In this document: one piece after another, positions 1-5,668 of the stretch
How the letters are laid out: the number at the start of each line of letters is the position of its first letter
Numbering within the stretch: position 1 is the first letter of the stretch
NCBI GenBank assembly: GCA_900767405.1
Contig: CAAFZB010000002.1
Span: forward strand, 1-5,668
DNA: 5,668 nucleotides
Direction of reading: 5' to 3'
DNA from: Rikenellaceae bacterium
Lineage (GTDB): Bacteria > Bacteroidota > Bacteroidia > Bacteroidales > UBA932
Program-made: the position numbers and the translations under genes
The notes under the pieces: model-generated
Seen by the model: the letters and a program-made list of their open reading frames with translations, nothing else
What the model was told of the DNA's origin: nothing
The model's database searches: none

Positions 1-229
1 ATGCGACAGATTCTATGAGATTGGAAGGTACGGCCATCTGCTCTGCGACGAGGGAATGGATCCGGGCCAGGTCGATTGTATCTGAAAGACAGTCGGTTTC
101 TGCGGCTTTTGAAAAATCCAGGCAGCATTCGAAATCTACCAGGTACTCCCCTCCGTTTTCTTTTTCGAACGGAAGGCAGCCGTGATTTGCGTGGAATTTC
201 ATTCCCTTGAGCTCCAGTCTGCTTTTCAT
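1..229 (-). CDS. folB: Dihydroneopterin aldolase FolB (partial, C-terminus outside window)
   Basis: FolB converts 7,8-dihydroneopterin to 6-hydroxymethyl-7,8-dihydropterin and glycolaldehyde in cytoplasmic folate synthesis. I translated the minus strand from the ATG at 229-227: 76 codons are open to the window edge, of about 120 usual for the family. The start region LELKGMKFHANHG (residues 5-17) matches the family's first strand and His-Gly turn, and residue 22 is the conserved Glu seen in S. aureus DHNA (same numbering, by eye). PSNLIESVA (68-76) matches the conserved segment whose Glu (E73 here) anchors the pterin. The catalytic Lys (about residue 100) lies outside the window. Oddity: the active-site Tyr expected at residue 54 is Leu (codon at 70-68). 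The first Met is preferred over Met10, which would remove most of the first strand. The gene lies 142 bp downstream of recQ on the same strand. Confidence 0.9.
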   Translation of the reverse strand, partial: MKSRLELKGMKFHANHGCLPFEKENGGEYLVDFECCLDFSKAAETDCLSDTIDLARIHSLVAEQMAVPSNLIESVA

Positions 230-237
230 ATATGGTG

Positions 238-268
238 CGAAATTAGCCAAATTCCGCTTTTTTTGCAA
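238..268 (-). promoter_or_regulatory. Probable folB promoter (Bacteroidetes type)
   Basis: On the minus strand TAATTTCG (245-238) matches the Bacteroidetes -7 consensus TAnnTTTG at 5 of its 6 fixed positions, and is followed by CA. A TTGC (268-265), similar to the -33 TTTG, lies 19 bases upstream. The -7 box ends 8 bases before the folB ATG, so the transcript would be leaderless or nearly so. The -33 element sits just beyond the edge of the palindrome at 275-363. If this promoter is real, folB does not depend only on recQ read-through. Confidence 0.45.
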
Positions 269-274
269 CATTTC

Positions 275-363
275 GCGACCTGCGGCGCGACAAGTGGACT
301 CGTCAAAATACAATTTGCCTGTGCAAATCAATTCCTCGCTCACTTCGTTGCACCGCAGGTCGC
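275..363. repeat. Nested imperfect palindrome (possible hairpin or short repeat element)
   Basis: Perfect 11-bp inverted arms GCGACCTGCGG (275-285) and CCGCAGGTCGC (353-363) enclose AAGTG (292-296) with CACTT (341-345), and an innermost ATTTGC (313-318) with GCAAAT (323-328) around a 4-base loop. All three pairs share nearly the same centre (about 318.5-320.5), so the whole could fold as one long bulged hairpin. It fills most of the recQ-folB gap and starts 8 bp after the recQ stop. There is no T-run after the stem in the direction of recQ transcription, so a standard intrinsic terminator is not supported. A REP- or MITE-like repeat, an RNA stability element or a small RNA are all possible. 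One copy cannot tell these apart. Confidence 0.6.
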
Positions 364-371
364 AGAGCGGA

Positions 372-2219
372 TTATCGGACAAGCCGGCGGTAGAGTTCGA
401 GGGCACGTGGGCTGAGCCCGGACGAAGGGTCGTTTACCAAGGCCGAAATTTCCTCCGGGCCTGCACCGGGATGCCCGGCCAGATATTCCCTGAGGATTCC
501 GAGTTCGGCATCACCGCCGGAAGCGCGGCACACGTCGCAATGAGCGCAGGGCGACGATTCCATCTGCCCGAAATAGCGCAGCAGATACTGGCTCCGGCAC
601 TCTGTCCTGCCTGTCACGTATCCGGCCATAGCCGCACTTCTTTCCCGATAATTCTGCAGCAGCATTTCATAGCGGGCGGGCTGCAAATCCACGTTTCCCG
701 GCCTCAACCTGTTGTGACGCAATATTATTACGGACGAATGGTCGGACGGGATATAATTGATGACGTGCTCCAGGCTCAGGCGGTAAAGCAGCCGGTGAAG
801 CTGGTCCGTTCCAATTGAGCATCTTGAGCAGAGCTGGTCCTCGTTGATGCAGACCGAAGAGCTGAAAATCCCGGGATATCCCCTCATAAGCGATTCCAGC
901 AGATCCGACATAAGAGGCTCGTCGAATTCAAGGTCATACAGCTCGGAACGGTCCCGGATGATTTTCACCCTGGTAGGGATATCCACATCCTCGGCATAGG
1001 TAATATGAGCGGACCTTTCGAGGTAAACCAGGGAATAGTGGACACTGGCCCGCTCAAGCCTGTATCTGGCGCAGAAATCTGCCAGGTCGAACTTAAGGGA
1101 GCGGTACTCCCCCTGCTCGTAGGGAATGGAGTTGCAGATATGAAGTTTCTGGTAGATGTCGGCAATATACTCGAGGGAAGGAAAACTTATGCTTTCCAGC
1201 CGGGATGCGCGCTGCAGGTCGGTAGAGTTCCACAACAGCACGGCATAGGACGTTTTTCCATCCCTCCCCGCACGTCCCGCTTCCTGGAAATAAGCCTCGG
1301 GGCTTTCCGGCAGGTCCATATGTATCACCATCCGTACGTCCGGCTTGTCGATGCCCATACCAAAAGCGTTGGTACAGACCATAATCCTTATCTCCCCTCT
1401 CTTCCAGGCATCCTGACGCAAGGTCCTCTGCTTAGGAGAGAGTCCGGCGTGATAGAAAGACGCCTCGATTCCCTCGGCGCGAAGCCGGGATGAAAGTTCC
1501 TCACATTTGCTGCGGCTCCTCAGATATATGATGCCCGATCCGGGGACGGAATTGCAGATTGCCAGCGCCTGCCCGAACTTGTCGGAGCATTCCCTCACTA
1601 TATAATTGAGGTTCTCCCTCTCGAAGCCCGACTTGAGAACAGTGAACTCCCGTCCCTGCACAGACAGCCGGCCTGCAATATCCTCGGCCACCTTGGGCGT
1701 AGCGGTAGCGGTGAGGGCGATGACCGGAGCGTCCAGTTTCTGCCGCAACTCCCCTATCATAAGATAGTCCGGACGGAAATCGTATCCCCACTGGGAGATA
1801 CAGTGCGCTTCGTCTACAACTATATAATTGATATTCAGGATTTCCAGATAGGACTTGAACAAGGCTGTTCCCAGCCGCTCCGGAGAGACGTACAAAAACT
1901 TGAAGTCGCCGTATGCGGCATTGTTCAGCGCAAGGTCTATCTCCCTTCGCGTCATCCCCGCGTACAGAGCGGCTGCGCGGATTCCCCTGCCCTCCAGGTT
2001 CTGCACCTGGTCTTTCATAAGGGCAACCAGAGGCGTTACGACCAGAGCGAGCCCTTCCTTCATAAGGGCCGGAACCTGAAAGCACACGGACTTTCCTCCG
2101 CCTGTGGGGAGTATTGCAAGTACGTCCCTGCCTTCAACCGCACAATCAATGATTTCCTTCTGCATAGGACGGAAAGAATCATAGCCCCAGTACTTTTTCA
2201 ACGTTTCGAGTGCTTCCAT
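372..2219 (-). CDS. recQ: RecQ-family ATP-dependent DNA helicase
   Basis: This 615-residue cytoplasmic protein should be a 3'-5' DNA helicase that unwinds recombination and repair intermediates. Seen in order: motif 0 FRPMQ (16-20), Walker A TGGGKS (39-44), DEAH (136-139) running into the RecQ aromatic-rich loop SQWGYDFRP (142-150), motif III TATAT (170-174), motif V around NAFGMGIDKPD (284-294) and motif VI QEAGRAGRDG (312-321). A four-Cys zinc site (C541, C558, C561, C564) with YLLRYFG between the first two lies near the C-terminus. In E. coli RecQ this module directly follows the helicase core; here about 200 residues, presumably including a winged-helix region, come between. That matches longer RecQ paralogues I recall from Bacteroidetes. 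No HRDC domain is evident; the last 50 residues look helical. The start is secure because motif 0 begins at residue 16. All catalytic motifs are intact. Confidence 0.97.
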   Translation of the reverse strand: MEALETLKKYWGYDSFRPMQKEIIDCAVEGRDVLAILPTGGGKSVCFQVPALMKEGLALVVTPLVALMKDQVQNLEGRGIRAAALYAGMTRREIDLALNNAAYGDFKFLYVSPERLGTALFKSYLEILNINYIVVDEAHCISQWGYDFRPDYLMIGELRQKLDAPVIALTATATPKVAEDIAGRLSVQGREFTVLKSGFERENLNYIVRECSDKFGQALAICNSVPGSGIIYLRSRSKCEELSSRLRAEGIEASFYHAGLSPKQRTLRQDAWKRGEIRIMVCTNAFGMGIDKPDVRMVIHMDLPESPEAYFQEAGRAGRDGKTSYAVLLWNSTDLQRASRLESISFPSLEYIADIYQKLHICNSIPYEQGEYRSLKFDLADFCARYRLERASVHYSLVYLERSAHITYAEDVDIPTRVKIIRDRSELYDLEFDEPLMSDLLESLMRGYPGIFSSSVCINEDQLCSRCSIGTDQLHRLLYRLSLEHVINYIPSDHSSVIILRHNRLRPGNVDLQPARYEMLLQNYRERSAAMAGYVTGRTECRSQYLLRYFGQMESSPCAHCDVCRASGGDAELGILREYLAGHPGAGPEEISALVNDPSSGLSPRALELYRRLVR

Positions 2220-2221
2220 AG

Positions 2222-2253
2222 TTTTACAAATTTAAATGATTTTTGTACATTTA
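2222..2253 (+). promoter_or_regulatory. Possible promoter of the GH9 gene
   Basis: TACATTTA (2246-2253) fits TAnnTTTG except for its last base. A weak -33 candidate, TTTT (2222-2225), lies 20 bases upstream. The -7 box ends 23 bases before the ATG at 2277, leaving a short A-rich leader with no Shine-Dalgarno sequence. The weak match suggests a low-level or activator-dependent promoter, but this is inference. Confidence 0.35.
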
Positions 2254-2259
2254 CACAAA
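2227..2259 (-). promoter_or_regulatory. Probable recQ promoter (Bacteroidetes type)
   Basis: The minus strand has TAAATTTG (2234-2227), a perfect match to TAnnTTTG, with TTTG (2259-2256) 21 bases upstream as the -33 element. The -7 box ends only 7 bases before the recQ ATG, predicting a very short or absent leader. It is divergent from, and interleaved with, the promoter of the glycoside hydrolase. Confidence 0.6.
2233..2253. repeat. Short inverted repeat in the divergent promoter region
   Basis: TAAATG (2233-2238) and CATTTA (2248-2253) are perfect inverted 6-mers separated by 9 bases. The left arm touches the -7 box of recQ and the right arm lies inside the -7 box proposed for the hydrolase gene. 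A factor bound here could affect both genes. The region is very A/T-rich, so chance is a serious alternative. Confidence 0.25.
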
Positions 2260-2276
2260 ACAAAATCACTCTCGTT

Positions 2277-4712
2277 ATGACTAAGAAATTTCTCCTGTGC
2301 GCGCTGGCCGCAATGCTGTCGTGCGGCATTTCGGCTCAGACCGATTCTGAATTCCAATCCGAGATTGTCGAATCGGGCTACATCCACAAACCCCTCAAGC
2401 TACATCCCGAAAAATCGGTGGAGGCTTTCGGCCTTGCCAAGAAGGTCCTCAGGAGCGACATCCTGTGCGATATGGAAAGTCTGTTCGGATGGACCCACCG
2501 GGGTCACGGAAGCTTAAGGCTCAGCGACGAGCGCAGCACCGAGGGCAGATATTCGATGCGGTTTTCGGCGCCTTCAATGCCACAGACACAGATAGCAGGT
2601 TTGGGACGCGGTTCCTGCCACGCCTTCTACAACGTGGGAGGAAAGGACTGGAGACAGTACAACAGGATTCATCTGAGCGTATATCCCCAGTGCGAAGGAA
2701 TGAGGAGCATTTACATCAACATAGGTTTCACGAATGACGGAGAGCAGAAGATACCCGAAAAGTACGGTCGCGAGGGAGGTCACGAAATCAACCTGCGCAA
2801 CAACGAATGGAATGACATCGCCCTCGAATTCCCGGAACTTCCCAGGGACGACATTACGGAAATGAGGCTGTCGCTGACAGTCTTCGGGCGTGAGCTCACA
2901 ATGGGGGATTCGCTCATTGTAGATGTAGACAACATACGGCTGGAGGCCATTGAGCAGCCCGAGGTTGCCAAAGGTTGGCAGCCAGGAAAAGACCGCATCA
3001 CCATATCCGGAACGGGATACACAACCCAAGCCGGAAAGACTGCGGTGATTGGGAGGACCGATGGCGGAGAGAAGTTCGAGATCATAGACTGCAGCAACGG
3101 CCGGACGGCATTCAAGGGCCGCACCGCAAAGGTGACGACCGTCAACGGGGATTTTGTCACCGCCGACTTCTCTGCACTCACCGTCCCGGGCCGGTACTTC
3201 CTTAAGCTGGGCAAGCTTCAGTCCACGGAATTCAGGATAGACGACAACGTATGGGAAGACTCGGCGTGGAGAATGATAAACTTCCTCTTCTGCGAACGCT
3301 GCGGATATCCGGTACCCGGCAAGCACGGCACCTGCCATTCCGACCTTCACATCGATTACGACGGAAAAATAATCCCCATTCACGGAGGCTGGCACGATGC
3401 CGGGGATATGGCCCAGCAGACACTGCAGACAGGAGAGATATCCTACAGCCTGCTGCAAATGGCGCAGACCGCCCTGCAGAAAGGCAACACTCAACTGTAC
3501 AACCGGCTGGTCGAGGAAGCTATGTGGGGTATGGACTTTGTCCTTCGCAGCCGTCTGGGCGGCGGCGTGCGGATGATATCCTGGGGTACGAACCTATGGA
3601 CCGACGGCATTATGGGAACTTGGGACGACGCCGGGAACCGCGTTTGCAACGTGTATAACGGAGCTTACGAAAACTTTGTGCTCGCCGGCATCGAGGCATA
3701 CACGGCAATGGTCTTGAAGGACGACCCCGAAATGAACGTAAAGCTTGGAAGAAGCGCCGTAGAAGACTTCCAATGGGGGCTCGAAAGATATGAAGAGGCA
3801 GGCTACAACGAACTGCAGACCGCAAAGAAAGCTCACGCCAAGAACACCCCCGAGAGCCAGTACAACGCCAGCGTATCCTGGGCGGCCAGTATGTTGTACA
3901 AACTCACCGGAGACGAGCAGTATGCAAGACAGGCCGTACGTTTCATAGAGCTCCCGCTGCAATGCCAGAGGACAGAGCCCATAGGACAGGGCATCAGAGG
4001 TTTCTTCTACGGCGATGCAAGCCGCAACAGCGGAGTGCATTTCAGCCATAAATCCAGAGACTACGCATTTATGGAAGCCCTCGCCGCCCTGTGTGAGACT
4101 CAGAAAAGCCATCAGGACTACGCAAGGTGGATGAACTCCATCGAACTGTACGGCGGATTCCTCAAGGACATAATGAAATACGTGAAGCCTTACGGAATGG
4201 TTCCGAGCGGCGTGTACAACATTCACGAGGTCGAATATCCGCAACTGTTCTATCCCTGGCAGCTGGGAGCCCCCAGAGACAGCAGTGCGGCTGCCGAATA
4301 CTACGCGCAGCTGAATAACGGTATAAAGCTGGACGACGAATACTACCTGCGCCGTTTCCCCGTATGGTATTCCTTCAGGGGCAATACGGTGGTCAGCCTG
4401 TCCACAGGAAAGGCCGCGGCCATCTGCGCGCGGGTGCTCGGCGACCGCGAGCTCAAGGACATAGCGGAGAAACAGCTGAGCTGGGTAGTGGGACTGAACC
4501 CGTTCGGACAGTCGATCATATATGGAGAGGGAGCATTCTGGGGCCAGCTTTACAACGCCCTGCCGGGAGAAATGACAGGAGAGATTCCGGTGGGAATCCA
4601 GGCTCTTGGAAACGAAGACGTCCCTTATTGGCCGCAGTTCAACAATGCCACTCCCAAGGAGGTTTTCGGGCTCACCGCATCGCGCTGGCTGATGCTTGTT
4701 TCGGAATTCTAA
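2277..4712 (+). CDS. Secreted glycoside hydrolase family 9 protein
   Basis: This 811-residue enzyme probably cleaves a beta-linked glycan outside the cytoplasm by the inverting GH9 mechanism. Residues 1-20 form a signal peptide (KK, hydrophobic core, ISA before Q21). C16 gives a poor lipobox (MLSC), so a lipoprotein is less likely. About 55-225 resembles a jelly-roll carbohydrate-binding-like region ending VDVDNIRLE; about 238-322 fits the CelD_N Ig-like domain; the catalytic (alpha/alpha)6 domain runs from about 325 to the end. GGWHDAGD (370-377) holds the Asp pair D374/D377. E795 in the KEVFG context is the likely general acid. C342, C353 and H354 recall the zinc site known in some GH9 enzymes with an Ig domain. 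After LNPFGQS (740-746) the usual HxR signature of cellulases is absent, so cellulose cannot be assumed as substrate. The open frame continues upstream across recQ, but the signal peptide fixes the start at 2277. No PUL genes adjoin it. Confidence 0.93.
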   Translation: MTKKFLLCALAAMLSCGISAQTDSEFQSEIVESGYIHKPLKLHPEKSVEAFGLAKKVLRSDILCDMESLFGWTHRGHGSLRLSDERSTEGRYSMRFSAPSMPQTQIAGLGRGSCHAFYNVGGKDWRQYNRIHLSVYPQCEGMRSIYINIGFTNDGEQKIPEKYGREGGHEINLRNNEWNDIALEFPELPRDDITEMRLSLTVFGRELTMGDSLIVDVDNIRLEAIEQPEVAKGWQPGKDRITISGTGYTTQAGKTAVIGRTDGGEKFEIIDCSNGRTAFKGRTAKVTTVNGDFVTADFSALTVPGRYFLKLGKLQSTEFRIDDNVWEDSAWRMINFLFCERCGYPVPGKHGTCHSDLHIDYDGKIIPIHGGWHDAGDMAQQTLQTGEISYSLLQMAQTALQKGNTQLYNRLVEEAMWGMDFVLRSRLGGGVRMISWGTNLWTDGIMGTWDDAGNRVCNVYNGAYENFVLAGIEAYTAMVLKDDPEMNVKLGRSAVEDFQWGLERYEEAGYNELQTAKKAHAKNTPESQYNASVSWAASMLYKLTGDEQYARQAVRFIELPLQCQRTEPIGQGIRGFFYGDASRNSGVHFSHKSRDYAFMEALAALCETQKSHQDYARWMNSIELYGGFLKDIMKYVKPYGMVPSGVYNIHEVEYPQLFYPWQLGAPRDSSAAAEYYAQLNNGIKLDDEYYLRRFPVWYSFRGNTVVSLSTGKAAAICARVLGDRELKDIAEKQLSWVVGLNPFGQSIIYGEGAFWGQLYNALPGEMTGEIPVGIQALGNEDVPYWPQFNNATPKEVFGLTASRWLMLVSEF

Positions 4713-4729
4713 AAATAACGCTAAAGCCC

Positions 4730-4760
4730 TTTGAAAGCCCCCAAATTTATATTAAATTTG
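4730..4760 (+). promoter_or_regulatory. pckA promoter (strong Bacteroidetes-type match)
   Basis: TTTG (4730-4733), a 19-base spacer and TAAATTTG (4753-4760) match the Bacteroidetes -33/-7 consensus at every fixed position. The start of transcription would fall near 4765, leaving an untranslated leader of about 35 nt. That leader is A/T-rich with no Shine-Dalgarno sequence, as is common for well-expressed genes in this phylum. The promoter starts 17 bp after the hydrolase stop codon, and no hairpin terminator is visible between them. Confidence 0.75.
4743..4759. promoter_or_regulatory. 17-bp palindrome overlapping the pckA -7 box (possible operator)
   Basis: AAATTTA (4743-4749) and TAAATTT (4753-4759) are perfect 7-bp inverted arms around TAT. 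The right arm is the pckA -7 box itself except for its last G, so a dimeric regulator bound here would compete with or contact RNA polymerase. The sequence is almost entirely A/T, so it could also arise by chance from the promoter's composition. No known factor is assigned. Confidence 0.3.
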
Positions 4761-4799
4761 CGTCGCAAAAATTCAAAACAAACTTATTTTATCATAAAA

Positions 4800-5668
4800 A
4801 TGGCAAATATCTGTTTAAACAAGTACGGCATCAAGGATGTAAAGGAAATTGTGTACAACCCTACATACGAGGTGCTTTTCAATGAGGAGACTCGCCCCGA
4901 GCTTGAAGGATACGAAAAAGCTCAGGAGACAGAGCTCGGCGCACTCAACGTTATGACCGGTATCTACACCGGACGTTCTCCCAAGGACAAATACATCGTT
5001 ATGGACCAGAACTCCAAGGACACCGTATGGTGGGATTCCGAGGAGTATCATAACGACAACCACCCTATGAGCGAAACTGTATGGGCAGAAGTCAAGAAAC
5101 TCGCCATCGACCAGCTCTGCGGCAAGAAGCTCTATGTTGTCGACGGTTTCTGCGGAACCAACGAAGACACACGTATGAAAGTCCGCTTCATTATGGAAGT
5201 TGCCTGGCAGGCTCATTTCGTGACCAATATGTTCATCCGCCCCAAGAATCAGGCAGAATTTGACCAGGAGCCCGATTTCATCGTATATGCGGCTTCCAAG
5301 GCAAAAGTGGACAACTATCAGGAGCTGGGACTCCGCAGCGACACCTGCGTTGCCTTCAACGTTTCAAGCAAGGAACAGGTTATCCTCAACACCTGGTACG
5401 GCGGCGAGATGAAGAAGGGTATGTTCTCGATGATGAACTACTTCCTCCCCCTCAAGGGCATCGCTGCAATGCACTGCTCCGCCAACACAGATATGAACGG
5501 CGAGAACACGGCAATCTTCTTCGGACTCTCCGGAACCGGCAAGACCACACTCTCCACTGACCCCAAGCGCAAGCTTATCGGTGACGACGAGCACGGCTGG
5601 GACGACCACGGAGTATTCAACTTCGAGGGAGGCTGCTACGCCAAGGTGATCAAGCTCGACAAGGAGTC
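4800..5668 (+). CDS. pckA: Phosphoenolpyruvate carboxykinase (ATP), partial at C-terminus
   Basis: PckA interconverts oxaloacetate plus ATP and phosphoenolpyruvate plus CO2 plus ADP in the cytoplasm. It serves gluconeogenesis; in many anaerobic Bacteroidales it is thought to run in the carboxylating direction towards succinate. The frame is open from the ATG at 4800 to the window edge: 289 full codons of about 535 usual. Visible motifs are TGRSPKDK (57-64, substrate-binding Arg59), YGGEMKKG (200-207, with metal/substrate Lys205-Lys206), His225 in AMHCSAN, the kinase-1a P-loop GLSGTGKTT (242-250) and the kinase-2 metal site GDDEHGW (261-267, D262/D263). All match the ATP-type family, not the GTP-type. 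The N-terminus MANICLNKYGI is typical of Bacteroidales PckA and fixes the start. The gene follows the hydrolase by 87 bp with its own strong promoter. No disruption is seen. Confidence 0.97.
   Translation, partial: MANICLNKYGIKDVKEIVYNPTYEVLFNEETRPELEGYEKAQETELGALNVMTGIYTGRSPKDKYIVMDQNSKDTVWWDSEEYHNDNHPMSETVWAEVKKLAIDQLCGKKLYVVDGFCGTNEDTRMKVRFIMEVAWQAHFVTNMFIRPKNQAEFDQEPDFIVYAASKAKVDNYQELGLRSDTCVAFNVSSKEQVILNTWYGGEMKKGMFSMMNYFLPLKGIAAMHCSANTDMNGENTAIFFGLSGTGKTTLSTDPKRKLIGDDEHGWDDHGVFNFEGGCYAKVIKLDKE

Noticed and set aside
275..363. Intrinsic terminator for recQ
   Set aside because: The outer arms are 67 bp apart, and on the minus strand no T-run follows the stem; the tract after it (264-258) reads as A.
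207..818. 203-codon plus-strand open frame spanning the recQ-folB gap and the recQ 3' end
   Set aside because: It runs antisense to the conserved C-terminal zinc region of RecQ, crosses the palindrome, and its product resembles nothing I know.
1803..2276. Open plus-strand frame running upstream of the GH9 gene, in frame with it, antisense to recQ
   Set aside because: The encoded stretch has no recognisable domain and overlaps the conserved N-terminal helicase motifs of recQ on the other strand. A typical signal peptide begins at 2277, which fixes the true start.
2574..3494. 306-codon open frame on the minus strand opposite the GH9 gene
   Set aside because: It lies wholly inside a clear GH9 coding region. 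Its translation shows no family motif and looks like a shadow of the codon bias.
2277..4712. GH9 gene as part of a polysaccharide utilisation locus
   Set aside because: The neighbours are recQ and pckA. No susC/susD homologue, sensor or other carbohydrate enzyme lies in the window.
4723..4741. Terminator hairpin after the GH9 gene
   Set aside because: AAAGCCC occurs twice here as a direct repeat, and only CTTTGAAAG is self-complementary. It coincides with the pckA -33 box and has no GC stem or T-run.
1..5668. CRISPR array, tRNA, rRNA, insertion sequence or phage genes
   Set aside because: I saw no spaced direct repeats, tRNA-like cloverleaf, rRNA segment, or transposase or integrase motif on either strand.

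Overview
This looks like chromosomal DNA from a member of the Bacteroidota, most likely Bacteroidales. PckA has the Bacteroidales form, RecQ has the longer Bacteroidetes-type layout, and the gaps contain Bacteroidetes-style promoters (-33 TTTG, -7 TAnnTTTG) in place of E. coli-type boxes. The starts are A/T-rich and lack clear Shine-Dalgarno sequences. Genus cannot be judged from this window; an uncultured gut or rumen lineage with mid-50s GC is a guess.

Layout, left to right. Positions 1-229 (minus) hold the N-terminal two thirds of folB, dihydroneopterin aldolase of folate synthesis. Positions 230-371 are non-coding; they carry a probable folB promoter and an 89-bp imperfect palindrome with three nested stems. 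Positions 372-2219 (minus) hold a complete RecQ-family helicase gene. A 57-bp gap (2220-2276) carries divergent promoters for recQ and for the next gene. Positions 2277-4712 (plus) hold a secreted family 9 glycoside hydrolase with an extra N-terminal beta-sandwich region. An 87-bp gap (4713-4799) carries a very good sigma-ABfr-type promoter with a palindrome in it. Positions 4800-5668 (plus) hold the first 289 codons of pckA, ATP-dependent phosphoenolpyruvate carboxykinase, cut by the window edge. No gene-free stretch exceeds 142 bp.

How the genes fit together: recQ and folB point the same way and could be co-transcribed, but each seems to have its own promoter. The hydrolase and pckA also point the same way with a promoter between them. 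The hydrolase stands alone: no susC/susD pair or other carbohydrate gene is visible, so nothing here shows it belongs to a polysaccharide utilisation locus. The set reads as mostly housekeeping genes plus one carbohydrate enzyme.

No new multi-gene system is visible. The points most worth a second look are the palindrome between recQ and folB, the Leu in place of the active-site Tyr in FolB, the atypical C-terminal active-site region of the GH9 protein, and the palindrome within the pckA promoter.
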